Below, piece after piece: positions 17,051-25,133 of a stretch of DNA of 64,000 nt. Made by a program: the position numbers and the translations under genes. Source of the DNA: Bifidobacterium santillanense (GTDB lineage: Bacteria; Actinomycetota; Actinomycetes; Actinomycetales; Bifidobacteriaceae); NCBI RefSeq assembly GCF_018555385.1, contig NZ_JAFEJS010000001.1, positions 310,001 through 374,000 on the forward strand. The letters are read 5' to 3'. The notes under the pieces are model-generated. The model was not told the origin of the DNA and searched no databases. It worked only from the letters and a program-made list of their open reading frames with translations. Every line of letters starts with the position of its first letter. Position 1 is the first letter of the stretch.

Positions 17051-17929
17051 ATGAGCGACGTGACCCTGTATGACCGCGATCCGAACTATATTCCGCGCGT
17101 GGCCGCCGTACATGACATGTGCGGCTACGGCAAGTGCTCGCTGACGGCGGCGATCCCGATCCTGTCGGCCGCGGGGTGCGACGTGTGCCCAGTGCCAACC
17201 GCGCTGTTCTCCGCGCACACGAAGTACGAGACGTTCACCTTCCACGACACCACCGACATCCTCTCCGGGTATCTCGATGCCTGGCGCGCGGAGCGCGTGG
17301 AGCTCGATGGCGTGTACTCCGGGTTCCTCGGCTCCCCCGACCAGGTGGCGATCATCCAGCGCCTGTACCGCGAGTATCCGGGGGCGCTGCGTCTGGTCGA
17401 CCCGGTGATGGGCGACGGCGGCGCGATGTACCCCACGTACACGGCCGAATTGTGCGAGGCGATGGGCGCGCTGGCGGATGGCGCGGACGTGCTGATGCCG
17501 AACCTCACCGAGGCGGCCATCCTGACCGGCCGCGACTACCCGGGACATGATCTCGACGAGTCGGCGGTCGACGGACTGCTCGGCGCGCTGCTGGAGCTCG
17601 GCACGAGGAACGTGGTCCTCAAGGGCATCGACCGCGGCGACGGGCTGATCCGCAACTACGTCGCCTCCGCCTCGGACGGCGTCGCGGCGAGGACGGCGAT
17701 CGCGCATGAGAAACTGCCGTACATGATCCACGGCACGGGCGATGCGTTCGCCTCGGCCCTGTGCGGCGCGGTGATGGCCGGACGCGGGCTCGCCGAGTCG
17801 GCCCGCATCGCCGGCGAGTTCGTCCGCCACGCGATGGGCCATACCAGGAACCAGCCGCATTACGAGGAGCGTGGCGTGAGCTTCGAGCTCGATCTGAAGG
17901 ACCTCACCTCGCTGGTCGTCGCCGACTGA
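17051..17929 (+). CDS. pdxY: Pyridoxamine/pyridoxal kinase (ribokinase superfamily)
   Basis: This kinase phosphorylates vitamin B6 vitamers to make or salvage pyridoxal phosphate. The 292-aa protein shows the B6-kinase opening AAVHDMCGYGKCSLTAA, the middle DPVMGDGG, and the catalytic GTGDAFASAL motif with the aspartate base near the C-terminus. The ATG at 17051 is chosen because GGAG lies 6 nt upstream; an in-frame ATG at 17039 is less likely. It is divergent from the PLP enzyme metY, a sensible pairing of cofactor supply and use, although no shared control is proven. Confidence 0.88.
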   Translation: MSDVTLYDRDPNYIPRVAAVHDMCGYGKCSLTAAIPILSAAGCDVCPVPTALFSAHTKYETFTFHDTTDILSGYLDAWRAERVELDGVYSGFLGSPDQVAIIQRLYREYPGALRLVDPVMGDGGAMYPTYTAELCEAMGALADGADVLMPNLTEAAILTGRDYPGHDLDESAVDGLLGALLELGTRNVVLKGIDRGDGLIRNYVASASDGVAARTAIAHEKLPYMIHGTGDAFASALCGAVMAGRGLAESARIAGEFVRHAMGHTRNQPHYEERGVSFELDLKDLTSLVVAD

Positions 17930-17948
17930 TCGACGCGGCGTCCTGCCG

Positions 17949-19199
17949 TCACCGGTTCTTGAAGTACCGCAGCAGATGGCTCTCCCGCGTGGCCAGTACG
18001 GCGGCCAGTGTGCCCGCGAGCACGCCCACGGATGCGGCGACCGGTACGCGCAACAGCGTGCCGACGATCGACCGCGCATCGGCAAGGTCGTTGGCCGCCC
18101 ATATCCACGCGAGGAGTGGCGAGGTGATGAGCGCGCCGGCGATCGTCCACGCGCATGTCTCGATCAGCATCTGCGCGACGAGCGCGCTCTTCGGCACGCC
18201 GCAGTGCAGCGCCGAGGCGAGTTCGAGCCTGCGCGACCGCGCGGCGACCAGACCGAGCAGGAGACCTCCGGCCAGTGCGATCCACGGCGCATAGGCGGTC
18301 AGGCGTCCTGCGAACATGGCGTCGCCGTCCATCACGCTGCCTTTGGACGTGTTGAGACGGGAGATCATCGGCCGCGTCTGGTCGGCGCCGGTGGCGACGC
18401 GGTCGGAGGCGAGGCGCAGCAGCGATTCGATGCCTTCCGGTTCGGGCCATGCACGCACCCAGCACTGGCCGAACGGCTTCGCGTCGTCGGCCGGGACGGG
18501 AGTGAGCGCCGCGTAGGAGAAACCGGACTTGCGCCCGTCGTCGGGCCAGTCGAACACGTCGGCGACGGTCAGCTCGCGCCCGTCCCGCAGGGCGAGCGTC
18601 GTCCCCGCCGCGGCCCCGAACGGCTTGGCCGCTTCGGCGGACAGCATCACGCCGCCGGCCCATGAACCATCCGGCGAATCGTCCGACGCGGCATCGGCTG
18701 ACGCATCCGCGGCGGTCCCGGACGTCTTTCCCGTTCCGTCCGCCCGCCGCGTCGCGGGCTGCGCCGTCCCGTCATCCGTTCCCGTGGTCGAAAGCGCGAA
18801 CACGTCCATCGCGCCGGCGGTCACCTCGTAGGTCGGTACGCCGGTGGACGACAGCGCGGCGAACGTGAGCTTCGCGCCGCCCTCGCGCAGGGCGCCGGCC
18901 GCCTGCACGCCGTCGAGCGAGGAGAGCCGGTCGCAGGCGGCGCCGTCGATGTGGTTGTCGTACTGGAGAATCCACGTCGAGCCGCCGGCGGCTACGTAGC
19001 CGTCGACCTGTCGTTGGATCGACGAGACGGTGAGCCAATCGGCTCCGGCGAGCAGCAGGATGAGACTCGCCGCGCACAACGCCAGCGTGCACGCATGCGT
19101 GGTCCCGGTGATCAGGTCGCGCCATGCCTCGGAGACCACGCCTCGCAGGGTCATGCGGAGTGCCGGATGGGTTCCCGGCGTCATGTTCTCGTCAGTCAT
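17949..19199 (-). CDS. ABC transporter permease, MacB/FtsX-like (single module)
   Basis: The 416-aa protein has one N-terminal helix (about residues 36-54) and a large extracytoplasmic region (55-305) with a Ser/Thr/Asp-rich low-complexity insert near 140-180. Three C-terminal helices follow. This is the MacB/YknZ topology. The membrane-proximal RSRRLELASALHCGVPKSAL resembles the coupling helix. Its start overlaps the end of the ATPase gene by 8 bp, indicating translational coupling. It is the last gene of the proposed eight-gene exporter/secreted-protein/two-component block. The exported substrate is unknown; I suggest it handles the neighbouring secreted proteins or a peptide signal, by inference only. 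Confidence 0.8.
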   Translation of the reverse strand: MTDENMTPGTHPALRMTLRGVVSEAWRDLITGTTHACTLALCAASLILLLAGADWLTVSSIQRQVDGYVAAGGSTWILQYDNHIDGAACDRLSSLDGVQAAGALREGGAKLTFAALSSTGVPTYEVTAGAMDVFALSTTGTDDGTAQPATRRADGTGKTSGTAADASADAASDDSPDGSWAGGVMLSAEAAKPFGAAAGTTLALRDGRELTVADVFDWPDDGRKSGFSYAALTPVPADDAKPFGQCWVRAWPEPEGIESLLRLASDRVATGADQTRPMISRLNTSKGSVMDGDAMFAGRLTAYAPWIALAGGLLLGLVAARSRRLELASALHCGVPKSALVAQMLIETCAWTIAGALITSPLLAWIWAANDLADARSIVGTLLRVPVAASVGVLAGTLAAVLATRESHLLRYFKNR

Positions 19200-19827
19200 G
19201 GCCGCGCTCCTTCTGCCAGTCCCCTAGGTCGATGAGATCGGTGCAGGCGTCGCGGGTGCGCGGATCGTGCGTGGCGACCACGACGATCGCGCCACCCATC
19301 GACAGATTGTTCAGGTATGCGTTGACCGTCGCTGCCGTGTTGAGGTCGAGCTGCGCAGTGGGTTCGTCGACGAGCAGCAGGCCCGCGTGGGAGGCGACGC
19401 CGCGGGCGAGCATCAACCGCTGTGCCTCCCCTCCGGACAGGTCACGGAACGGCTTGTATGCAAGCGTTTCCAGTCCGAATGCGCGCAGCAGCCTCATTGC
19501 GTGGCTTTCGGCGTCGCGACGGTCCTCTCCGCGTGCGATGAACGGCAGCGCGACATGATCGACGGCCGACCTCCGTGCCACGCCGTGCGGGTTCTGCAGC
19601 ACCCAGCACACACGACCGCAGTCGATGCGGGTCACGGTGCCGGACACGGGCCTCACCCATCCGGCGATGATCGACAGCAGCGTCGATTTGCCGGAGCCGG
19701 AGGGACCGGTCAGGGCGTACACGTGCTTCGGCCATAGGGTCATCGTCAGATGCCGGAACAGCATGTCGTCGCCGGTGGGGTCGAAGCTGTGCCCCACGTC
19801 GTCGAGTATGACGCGGCGTCCGTCCAT
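19192..19827 (-). CDS. ABC transporter ATP-binding protein (MacB/YknY-like)
   Basis: The 211-aa ATPase has Walker A GPSGSGKST, signature DLSGGEAQRLMLARG, Walker B LLLVDEPTAQLD and switch histidine in VVATHDPRT. It is close to the minimal length of the domain. The ATG at 19827 follows the stop of the membrane-fusion-protein gene by 5 bp; a longer frame upstream overlaps that gene and is unlikely. It overlaps the permease start by 8 bp. Together with its neighbours it forms a three-part MacAB/YknXYZ-type exporter. The Q-loop reads VLQNPHG, normal. Confidence 0.9.
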   Translation of the reverse strand: MDGRRVILDDVGHSFDPTGDDMLFRHLTMTLWPKHVYALTGPSGSGKSTLLSIIAGWVRPVSGTVTRIDCGRVCWVLQNPHGVARRSAVDHVALPFIARGEDRRDAESHAMRLLRAFGLETLAYKPFRDLSGGEAQRLMLARGVASHAGLLLVDEPTAQLDLNTAATVNAYLNNLSMGGAIVVVATHDPRTRDACTDLIDLGDWQKERGHD

Positions 19828-19832
19828 TGCAC

Positions 19833-21089
19833 TCACCGTCCGTCCGTAGTCGTGCGGCATGCCTCCGTGGTGCGTGGGGTCACGTCCACGTGGTCGAAGC
19901 CGTCCGCATCGTCGGCGGCGACCATCGTTCTGCCGAGCTGGGAGGCGATGATCGTGACGGGCACGGGTTTCGCGTCGACGCTCACGCACGCCTTGCCGCC
20001 GGATGCCGCGTAGATGGCCGACGGGGGCACGGTCAGCACGGTCAGGGCGTTGGCGAGCTTCCAGTCGTAGGAGACGTTCAACGTGCCTCCTTCCCCGGTG
20101 CCGCCGGTCGAAGTGCCGCCAGAGCCGGCGACCGAACCGGAGACGAGGCCGACCGCGCCGCCGGAGCCGCCGTCCAGCGAGGCGAGGCGGAATTGCGTGC
20201 TGCCGGCGATCGCGGCGAGCAGCGTCGGATCGGTCAGTTCTGTGGTGCCGGACGGTATCGGGAATTGCTGTTCGCCGATGGTGATGACGCGGTCCCCGGC
20301 GACGGTGTCCCCGCCGTTCGTCGGCAGCGTGGCCTTGACCGGCATCGCGGCGGTCGTGAGCAGGTCCGCCCCGGCCGTGACCTGCCGGCCGACCGCGGTC
20401 ATGATCTGGTTGACTGTGACCGTGTCGGCGGGCAGCCAGACGAACCGGTCGGGGCCGATCGCCCAGTTCCCGTCCCTGGTGAGCTGGCTCGCGCCGACCG
20501 ACTTGGCGAGCGCGTTGTACGCGGCGATGGTGTTCCAGGTCATGCGGTCGGAGTCGGGCGCGTTGTAGCCGAGCCGGCGCAGGGCGGTGTTGAGTGCGGC
20601 GGCGTCGGCGCCCTGCGTGCCGCTGGTCAGCGTGCGGTAGAGAGGCGTGTCGGTGTGGAGGGCGAGCACGGGCGTCGCGTCGACGTCGAACGCGACGCCG
20701 CCGGAGGTGAGCGTCGATCCGGCGCCGACGGCGAGCCGGGTGACGGTGCCGGCCACGGGTGAGGTGACGGTCGCGCTGGAACCGAGCGAGACGGTCAGGG
20801 CGACCGATCGGGTGTCGTCGAACGGCGCCGAGGCGACCGTGATGGTCGTCGCCTTCGTGGAGGAGACGAGGGAGGGCGGGGTGTGCGGCCGGGCGAGCAG
20901 GAATCCGCCGCCCGTGCCGACGGCGAGCGCGACCAGTGCCAGCAGTGCCGCGATGGAGGCGGTGATGCCGTTCCTTGTGGCGCGGCGTTCCCTGCGTGCG
21001 GCTTTGCGTGTTTCCTTGGTCGTCGTGGGTTGTCCGTTCGTCCCGGTCTGCCCGGCCGTGGTCGACTCGGTCATGGTCGTCGTGTCCAT
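19833..21089 (-). CDS. Membrane-fusion-like (HlyD/MacA/YknX-type) protein with peptidoglycan-binding-like segment
   Basis: The 418-aa protein has a short Thr-rich, basic N-terminus, one membrane helix (about residues 43-65) and a long extracellular region. TVTSPVAGTVTRLAVGAGST is a lipoyl/barrel-sandwich half-motif seen in efflux adaptor proteins. LNTALRRLGYNAPDSDRMTW resembles a peptidoglycan-binding repeat, and a glycine-rich loop lies near residue 320. It sits directly upstream of the ATPase and permease, as MacA/YknX proteins do. It probably links the exporter to the wall-side compartment. The start at 21089 has AAGGAG nearby. Confidence 0.78.
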   Translation of the reverse strand: MDTTTMTESTTAGQTGTNGQPTTTKETRKAARRERRATRNGITASIAALLALVALAVGTGGGFLLARPHTPPSLVSSTKATTITVASAPFDDTRSVALTVSLGSSATVTSPVAGTVTRLAVGAGSTLTSGGVAFDVDATPVLALHTDTPLYRTLTSGTQGADAAALNTALRRLGYNAPDSDRMTWNTIAAYNALAKSVGASQLTRDGNWAIGPDRFVWLPADTVTVNQIMTAVGRQVTAGADLLTTAAMPVKATLPTNGGDTVAGDRVITIGEQQFPIPSGTTELTDPTLLAAIAGSTQFRLASLDGGSGGAVGLVSGSVAGSGGTSTGGTGEGGTLNVSYDWKLANALTVLTVPPSAIYAASGGKACVSVDAKPVPVTIIASQLGRTMVAADDADGFDHVDVTPRTTEACRTTTDGR

Positions 21090-21203
21090 CGTGTTCTCCT
21101 TGATTCGCCGCCCGTGTCCTTGCCTGCGTATCGACCTGCCGGAGTGGTGTGCCGGTGTCGTTTTCGTTGCTCTCCGATGACGTCGCTTCGGTCCATCATC
21201 GGG

Positions 21204-22043
21204 TCATTGGTGGAGCGGGTCGGTCTGGCAGAGGTAGAATCGGTGGCCTTTGTCGGTGTTCTGGCCGTATTGGTATGTGGGGTTGGGGTTGCCGTCGGCG
21301 TCGGTTTCGTAGTAGGCGCCGAAGAAGTCCATTTCTCGCTTGGTGTTGGCTTGGATGGCGTTGTCGTCGCCTTTGGCGCCGATCGGGGTCATGGTGCTGA
21401 TGTAGTCGTCCTCGCTGATCGGCGCGGGCAGGAGGTCGTGTTTGACGTAGCAGCGGTAGGTGGCGCGGTACATGGCTTCGGCGTCGAGGTTGTCGGGGTT
21501 GTCGGTCATGTTTGCGGCGAGGCTGGCGATGGTGTCGGCTCCGGTTTTTGCGTGGCATTGTTCCATGACCTTGAGTTGTTCGTCGTTGGAGAGGCTGCCT
21601 CGGTATTGGCCGGTGGTCTCGCCTTCTTCGGTGGTGTAGGTGGCTTGTAGTCCGTAGGGTTCGAGGCAGGTGTTGTAGGCGTCGTAGATCTCCTGGATTT
21701 CGGCGTCGGTGATTTTGCCGTCCTTGAGGATGCTGCGGGCGAGGTTGGTGGGTGCGTCTCTGTAGGCCTGTGCGAGGTCGGAGGCGTAGGGACCGGTGAA
21801 TGTGGGTGTGGCGCCGTTTCCGGCGATGGTGTCGGTGTTGCCGCCCGCGCCGTCCGCATCGGTTGCGCCGATGCCGCAGCCGGCGAGCGCGGCGCAGATG
21901 GTCAGGGTTGCGCCGATTGCGGTGAGTCGTCGTGTCCATCCGATGCGTGGCGTGGTCCCGGCATGGTCGTAGCTCGTGTTCCGTGCGTACCTCTCGCCGT
22001 GCGCGCCCGTGGGGTTCGCGTTCGGGTTCGTGGTGTCCGTCAT
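21204..22043 (-). CDS. Secreted lipoprotein, paralogue 1 of an unrecognised tandem family
   Basis: The 279-aa product has a long polar N-terminus, then a signal segment ending in lipobox LAGC with the lipid-bearing Cys56. The mature part begins with a linker, then FTGPYASDLAQ, LKDGKITDAE, YNTCLEPYG and a late YLCQTDP. The two genes downstream in this listing (22176 and 23179) share these landmarks in the same order. Cysteine pairs (TCL...QCH and RCY...LCQ) suggest two disulfides outside the cell. GGGAGG precedes the ATG at 22043. An operator-like palindrome and a -10 lie upstream. No known domain is recognised. It probably acts with the adjacent exporter and two-component system. Confidence 0.8.
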   Translation of the reverse strand: MTDTTNPNANPTGAHGERYARNTSYDHAGTTPRIGWTRRLTAIGATLTICAALAGCGIGATDADGAGGNTDTIAGNGATPTFTGPYASDLAQAYRDAPTNLARSILKDGKITDAEIQEIYDAYNTCLEPYGLQATYTTEEGETTGQYRGSLSNDEQLKVMEQCHAKTGADTIASLAANMTDNPDNLDAEAMYRATYRCYVKHDLLPAPISEDDYISTMTPIGAKGDDNAIQANTKREMDFFGAYYETDADGNPNPTYQYGQNTDKGHRFYLCQTDPLHQ

Positions 22044-22060
22044 GATGGCCTCCCTGCCTT

Positions 22061-22086
22061 AAGCGGGTTCCGTGGGGTTCCCGCTT
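22061..22086 (-). promoter_or_regulatory. Leader hairpin of secreted paralogue 1
   Basis: AAGCGGG at 22061-22067 pairs with CCCGCTT at 22080-22086. It lies between the proposed promoter and the ribosome binding site, so it would form in the mRNA leader. There is no T-run, so it is not a typical terminator. Confidence 0.35.
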
Positions 22087-22097
22087 TCGTGGTTTCC

Positions 22098-22152
22098 ACG
22101 GTACGCGCACGTGGGCCGTCGTCCCAATGGGGTTGTCGTCCATGGGATGACG
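22098..22152 (-). promoter_or_regulatory. Promoter/operator of secreted paralogue 1 (shared motif copy 3)
   Basis: The plus strand at 22135-22152 reads GTCGTCCATGGGATGACG, matching the copy upstream of paralogue 2 at 14 of 18 positions. On the minus strand a TACCGT -10-like hexamer lies at 22098-22103, leaving 31 nt between it and the palindrome. TTGGGA at 22122-22127 would be a -35 with an 18-bp spacer. Confidence 0.6.
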
Positions 22153-22175
22153 CGGAACGGGCGCGCGCCGGCCGG

Positions 22176-22940
22176 TCATTGTCTGGGGTCGGCAAGGCAC
22201 AGGTAATACAGTTGTTCGCTTTGCGCGCTGTAGTACTTGCCGCCGGGTTCGGTGAACTGCTGATTGAACCGATAGGCCGTGTCGCCGGATTCGTCGACGC
22301 CGGGCATGGTGGATTCGTCGAAGTCGTCGCCGACGACGCCGTGGCGTTTGAGACATGCGGCGAGGTCGTGGTTGGCCTGTTCGGGGTCTCGGTCGCGCAG
22401 TTCGCCGTCGGGGTCCTTCAGCACCGCCGCATAGAGCGCACTGATCCATCGCATGCCGGATGATTCGTCGCAGGCCTGTTCGGCGTCGCGGTGCCGTTGT
22501 TCCTCGGTGTCGGACCAGTCTCCGCCCTGCATCTGCATGCCGCCGTCCGGGTTGACGTAGTCATAGTGGTATCCGGCGTCGGCCATGCAGGATTTGAACC
22601 GGCCCGCGGCCTCGGTGGCTTCGGCCTCGGTGATGCTTCCGTCGCGTAGCACGTCCTGGGCGAACGTGTTGCCGGCCGCCGTGGCGCCGTCGTATTGGAG
22701 TCGGAAGTCCTCGGCCCACGCGCCGGTGAACGTGGGGTCGCCCGTGGACGCGTCGTTCGTTCCGGTCCCGTCGGTGTTCGTCGTCACGCCGAGACCGCAG
22801 CCGGCGAGCGCCATGCTCATCGCGACGATCGCCCCGGCCGCCGCGATGAGCCGCCGGCGCCGTGCTGATCCCGTTGGGTGTGCGGGGGCCGCGCGGTCCT
22901 CACGGGTGACTTCTTCATGGGTATGGGTGTGCCGTGTCAT
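22176..22940 (-). CDS. Secreted lipoprotein, paralogue 2 of the tandem family
   Basis: The 254-aa product has a short basic N-terminus, a hydrophobic segment and lipobox LAGC at Cys48. Landmarks FTGAWAEDF, LRDGSITEAE, FKSCMADAGY, QACDE, AACLKRH and YLCLADP match paralogue 1 in order. The C-terminal half, with the second cysteine pair, is therefore conserved between the two. GAAGGAG lies before the ATG at 22940. The best promoter of the block is upstream (TTGGCG, 17 bp, TAGCGT), preceded by the shared palindrome. The overall identity to paralogue 1 is low except at these landmarks, so the duplication is old. The function is unknown. Confidence 0.8.
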   Translation of the reverse strand: MTRHTHTHEEVTREDRAAPAHPTGSARRRRLIAAAGAIVAMSMALAGCGLGVTTNTDGTGTNDASTGDPTFTGAWAEDFRLQYDGATAAGNTFAQDVLRDGSITEAEATEAAGRFKSCMADAGYHYDYVNPDGGMQMQGGDWSDTEEQRHRDAEQACDESSGMRWISALYAAVLKDPDGELRDRDPEQANHDLAACLKRHGVVGDDFDESTMPGVDESGDTAYRFNQQFTEPGGKYYSAQSEQLYYLCLADPRQ

Positions 22941-22997
22941 GGTCGGCTCCTTCGCCGTGGGATTCCGGGATTCGCCCCGGAGGGTGTCCTGTTTCTC

Positions 22998-23052
22998 ACG
23001 CTACGGGCGTCGCGGCCGTCCGCCAAGCGCGCCCGTAGTCCGTCGGATGACA
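22998..23052 (-). promoter_or_regulatory. Promoter/operator of secreted paralogue 2 (shared motif copy 2)
   Basis: The palindrome GTAGTCCGTCGGATGACA is at 23035-23052. On the minus strand, TTGGCG (23021-23026) and TAGCGT (22998-23003) form a promoter with a 17-bp spacer. The palindrome lies 8 bp upstream of the -35 and 31 nt upstream of the -10, a typical activator position. Confidence 0.65.
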
Positions 23053-23098
23053 GCCGGCACGGGGCAATCCCGGATCGTCACCTCTCCGGCGGGTCCGC

Positions 23099-23137
23099 GA
23101 CGGAGCGAACGACGGAGAGGCGACGATTCGCTCCGTC
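23099..23137 (-). terminator. Hairpin after secreted paralogue 3
   Basis: GACGGAGCGAA at 23099-23109 is the exact inverse of TTCGCTCCGTC at 23127-23137. It lies 40-80 nt past the end of the 169-aa gene and upstream of the next promoter. It lacks a strong T-run, but the position fits the end of the RR-HK-paralogue 3 transcript. Confidence 0.45.
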
Positions 23138-23178
23138 GTTCCGAAAAGCCCGTCCTCGTCTCGTCCCCGTATCTCCTC

Positions 23179-23688
23179 CTACCTGTCGCTGTTGATGATG
23201 CCCGCGGAGGCGTGCGTGTCGTGGTGGAACATCGACAGGGTCCCGTAGTCGGTGTCGCTCTGGCATCGTTGGATGGCCCGTTCCATACCGTCGTCGTCGA
23301 GCGAGCCGTGCACCTGGCTGAACGATTCGCCGTTGTCCAGATCGCGCGACTGGATGCCGTAGACGGACAGGCAGGCGTTGTACGCGCGTTCGACGCGGTT
23401 CATCTCCGCGTCGGTGACGACGCCGTCCTCGAACACCTCACGTCCCAGACGGCTGGTGAGACCGTTCCAGATCATCGTGAGCGTGATGCGGTCCGGTCCG
23501 GTGAAGTCGGGATGTCCGCCGTTCGCGTAGGCGGTCTTCTCCCCCGTCGCGTCCGATGCCGTGACGACCGGCGTGTTCCACGGGCCGGTTCCGCCCGTCA
23601 CGGTGACGGTGGCGAGCGCGAAGGCGGTGGCCGCGATGACGATGCCCGCGCATACGGACCGTACGAGCGGCGCATGGGGAGCGTTCAT
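23179..23688 (-). CDS. Secreted/anchored paralogue 3, translationally coupled to the kinase
   Basis: The 169-aa product has an N-terminal hydrophobic segment (about residues 11-31) without a lipobox, so it is either an uncleaved anchor or a cleaved secreted protein. Landmarks FTGPDRITL, FEDGVVTDAE, YNACLSVYGIQ and QRCQSD match paralogues 1 and 2. It stops before the second cysteine pair, so it is a short family member. Its ATG overlaps the kinase stop (ATGA at 23685-23688), which ties its production to that of the kinase. It could be an accessory sensor or an inhibitor of the kinase; this is inference. Confidence 0.78.
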   Translation of the reverse strand: MNAPHAPLVRSVCAGIVIAATAFALATVTVTGGTGPWNTPVVTASDATGEKTAYANGGHPDFTGPDRITLTMIWNGLTSRLGREVFEDGVVTDAEMNRVERAYNACLSVYGIQSRDLDNGESFSQVHGSLDDDGMERAIQRCQSDTDYGTLSMFHHDTHASAGIINSDR

Positions 23689-25133
23689 GATGCTTGCGCC
23701 TCCCCATGGGCGTCGGATCGCGCGTGCAGGGGGATGCGCGCGTAGACGACCCAGTCGCCGTCCTCGGCGCTGGTGTTGAGTTCGCCGCCGAGCCGGGCGA
23801 TGATGCGCCGGTGCAGTGCGAGCCCGCTGCCGTGGGGCTTCAGGCCCGTCGGCGACGCCGCCGCGGTCCTCGCGTCGTCGTCCCCGGCGTTCCCGTCGCC
23901 CGTCGCGATGATGGGGTTGGTCTCCATGATCTCGATCGCGTCCTTCCCGATGGTGACGACGCCGTGGTATGCGCCCGCGGCCGGGTCGAGGTGGCGGGTG
24001 ACGTTCGAGGCGATCTCGCCGATGAGGGCCGCGGCCTCCCCGATCGCCTCGTCCGGACCATTGGCGTCCCCCGGTCCGACTCGTCCGTCCGTCGGATCGT
24101 CCAACGGTCCGCCGCGCAGTTCCAGACTCCCCCGGAATCCGAGATGACCGAGCCGTGCCCCGGCGTCGCGCACCGCGTCGGCGAGCGCATTCCGCCGCCC
24201 GCGTCGTCCGGTTCCGGGCGCGGAGTCGATCCGTTCCCGATGCCGTCGTGTCGGAGGGAGGCCGATCGCGGTGTCCGGTCGGACGGCGGAGGGGACTTCC
24301 GCCGACATCAAGTCGAACATCTGTTCGATTCCATTGGTCGTGGAGGGCGCGTCTTCCTTCGGCCCGTTCTCCCCGGCTGGTTTCTCCAGCAGGTCGATGA
24401 CGTGGTGGATCTCGTCGAGGACGCGCCTCGCCTGCTCGTCGACGAACCGCCAGTCGGCGCGTTCGCCGGCGTGCGCTTCATCGTCGGGGATGCGGCGCAG
24501 CTGGCGTTGGGCGGTCAGGGCGATGTAGGACAGCCCCCCGGAGGCCGAGTCGTGGATGCGCGAGGCGAGGCGCGTGTCGCGTCGCAGCGTGTCGAGCTCC
24601 CATTGGCGGCGTTCCAGGCGCATGGCGCGTTCGCGGATCTCGTCGCGCTGCCGCCGCCAGCGCAGGGCCATGCCCATCATCGTGGCGAACGTGAACATCC
24701 CCACGTAGTTGACCATGCCGATCCATGTGGCCGACAGGGCGTTGAACCGGTTCATCGCGACCGGCACGCATTCGGCCAATGAGATGCCGACGAGGGCGCC
24801 GAGCGCGATGGGAATGGAGCTGTCGTAGCCGATGATCGCGAGCGCCAGGTACGTGGCCCACAGCGGGTTCGGCCCGGACAGGTCGAGCACGAACAGGCGG
24901 GCCACGACGGTCGCGAGGATGAGCCATGAGGAGGCGCGCGGCAGGAACGGGGAGAGCGCGACGCCGACGAGGGCGATCGCGCAGAACAGCCGGTTGAGCG
25001 GGTAGACGGGCGGGATCGCCGCCCATTCGATGAGCACGGCGACGAGCGTGAAGCCGGCGATGAGGAGGCGGAACCAGTGGGCGCGCGCCCATCGGAGTGC
25101 GGACGGGAAACCGGAGGGGCGTCCGGCGTTCAT
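23685..25133 (-). CDS. Sensor histidine kinase with AgrC/ComD-like ATPase box
   Basis: The 482-aa protein has about five or six membrane helices in residues 20-158 and a basic coiled region. A HisKA_3-like box follows, TRLASRIHDSASGGLSYIAL, with the phospho-acceptor at His194. The ATPase shows an N box (GEIASNVTRHLDP) and a G2 region (KPHGSGLALHRRI). The usual DxGxG is replaced by IEIMETNPI, as in the GHKL group of AgrC/ComD peptide sensors. Two proline/acid-rich inserts lie near 245-300 and 400-425. It is linked to the regulator by an ATGA overlap upstream and to secreted paralogue 3 by an ATGA overlap downstream. Confidence 0.82.
   Translation of the reverse strand: MNAGRPSGFPSALRWARAHWFRLLIAGFTLVAVLIEWAAIPPVYPLNRLFCAIALVGVALSPFLPRASSWLILATVVARLFVLDLSGPNPLWATYLALAIIGYDSSIPIALGALVGISLAECVPVAMNRFNALSATWIGMVNYVGMFTFATMMGMALRWRRQRDEIRERAMRLERRQWELDTLRRDTRLASRIHDSASGGLSYIALTAQRQLRRIPDDEAHAGERADWRFVDEQARRVLDEIHHVIDLLEKPAGENGPKEDAPSTTNGIEQMFDLMSAEVPSAVRPDTAIGLPPTRRHRERIDSAPGTGRRGRRNALADAVRDAGARLGHLGFRGSLELRGGPLDDPTDGRVGPGDANGPDEAIGEAAALIGEIASNVTRHLDPAAGAYHGVVTIGKDAIEIMETNPIIATGDGNAGDDDARTAAASPTGLKPHGSGLALHRRIIARLGGELNTSAEDGDWVVYARIPLHARSDAHGEAQAS

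Noticed and set aside
21165-21182. A fourth copy of the block's palindrome upstream of the adaptor gene
   Set aside because: Only the right half (GATGAC) is similar; 9 of 18 positions match and no TASCGT box lies at the fixed spacing. Read-through from paralogue 1 explains expression equally well.
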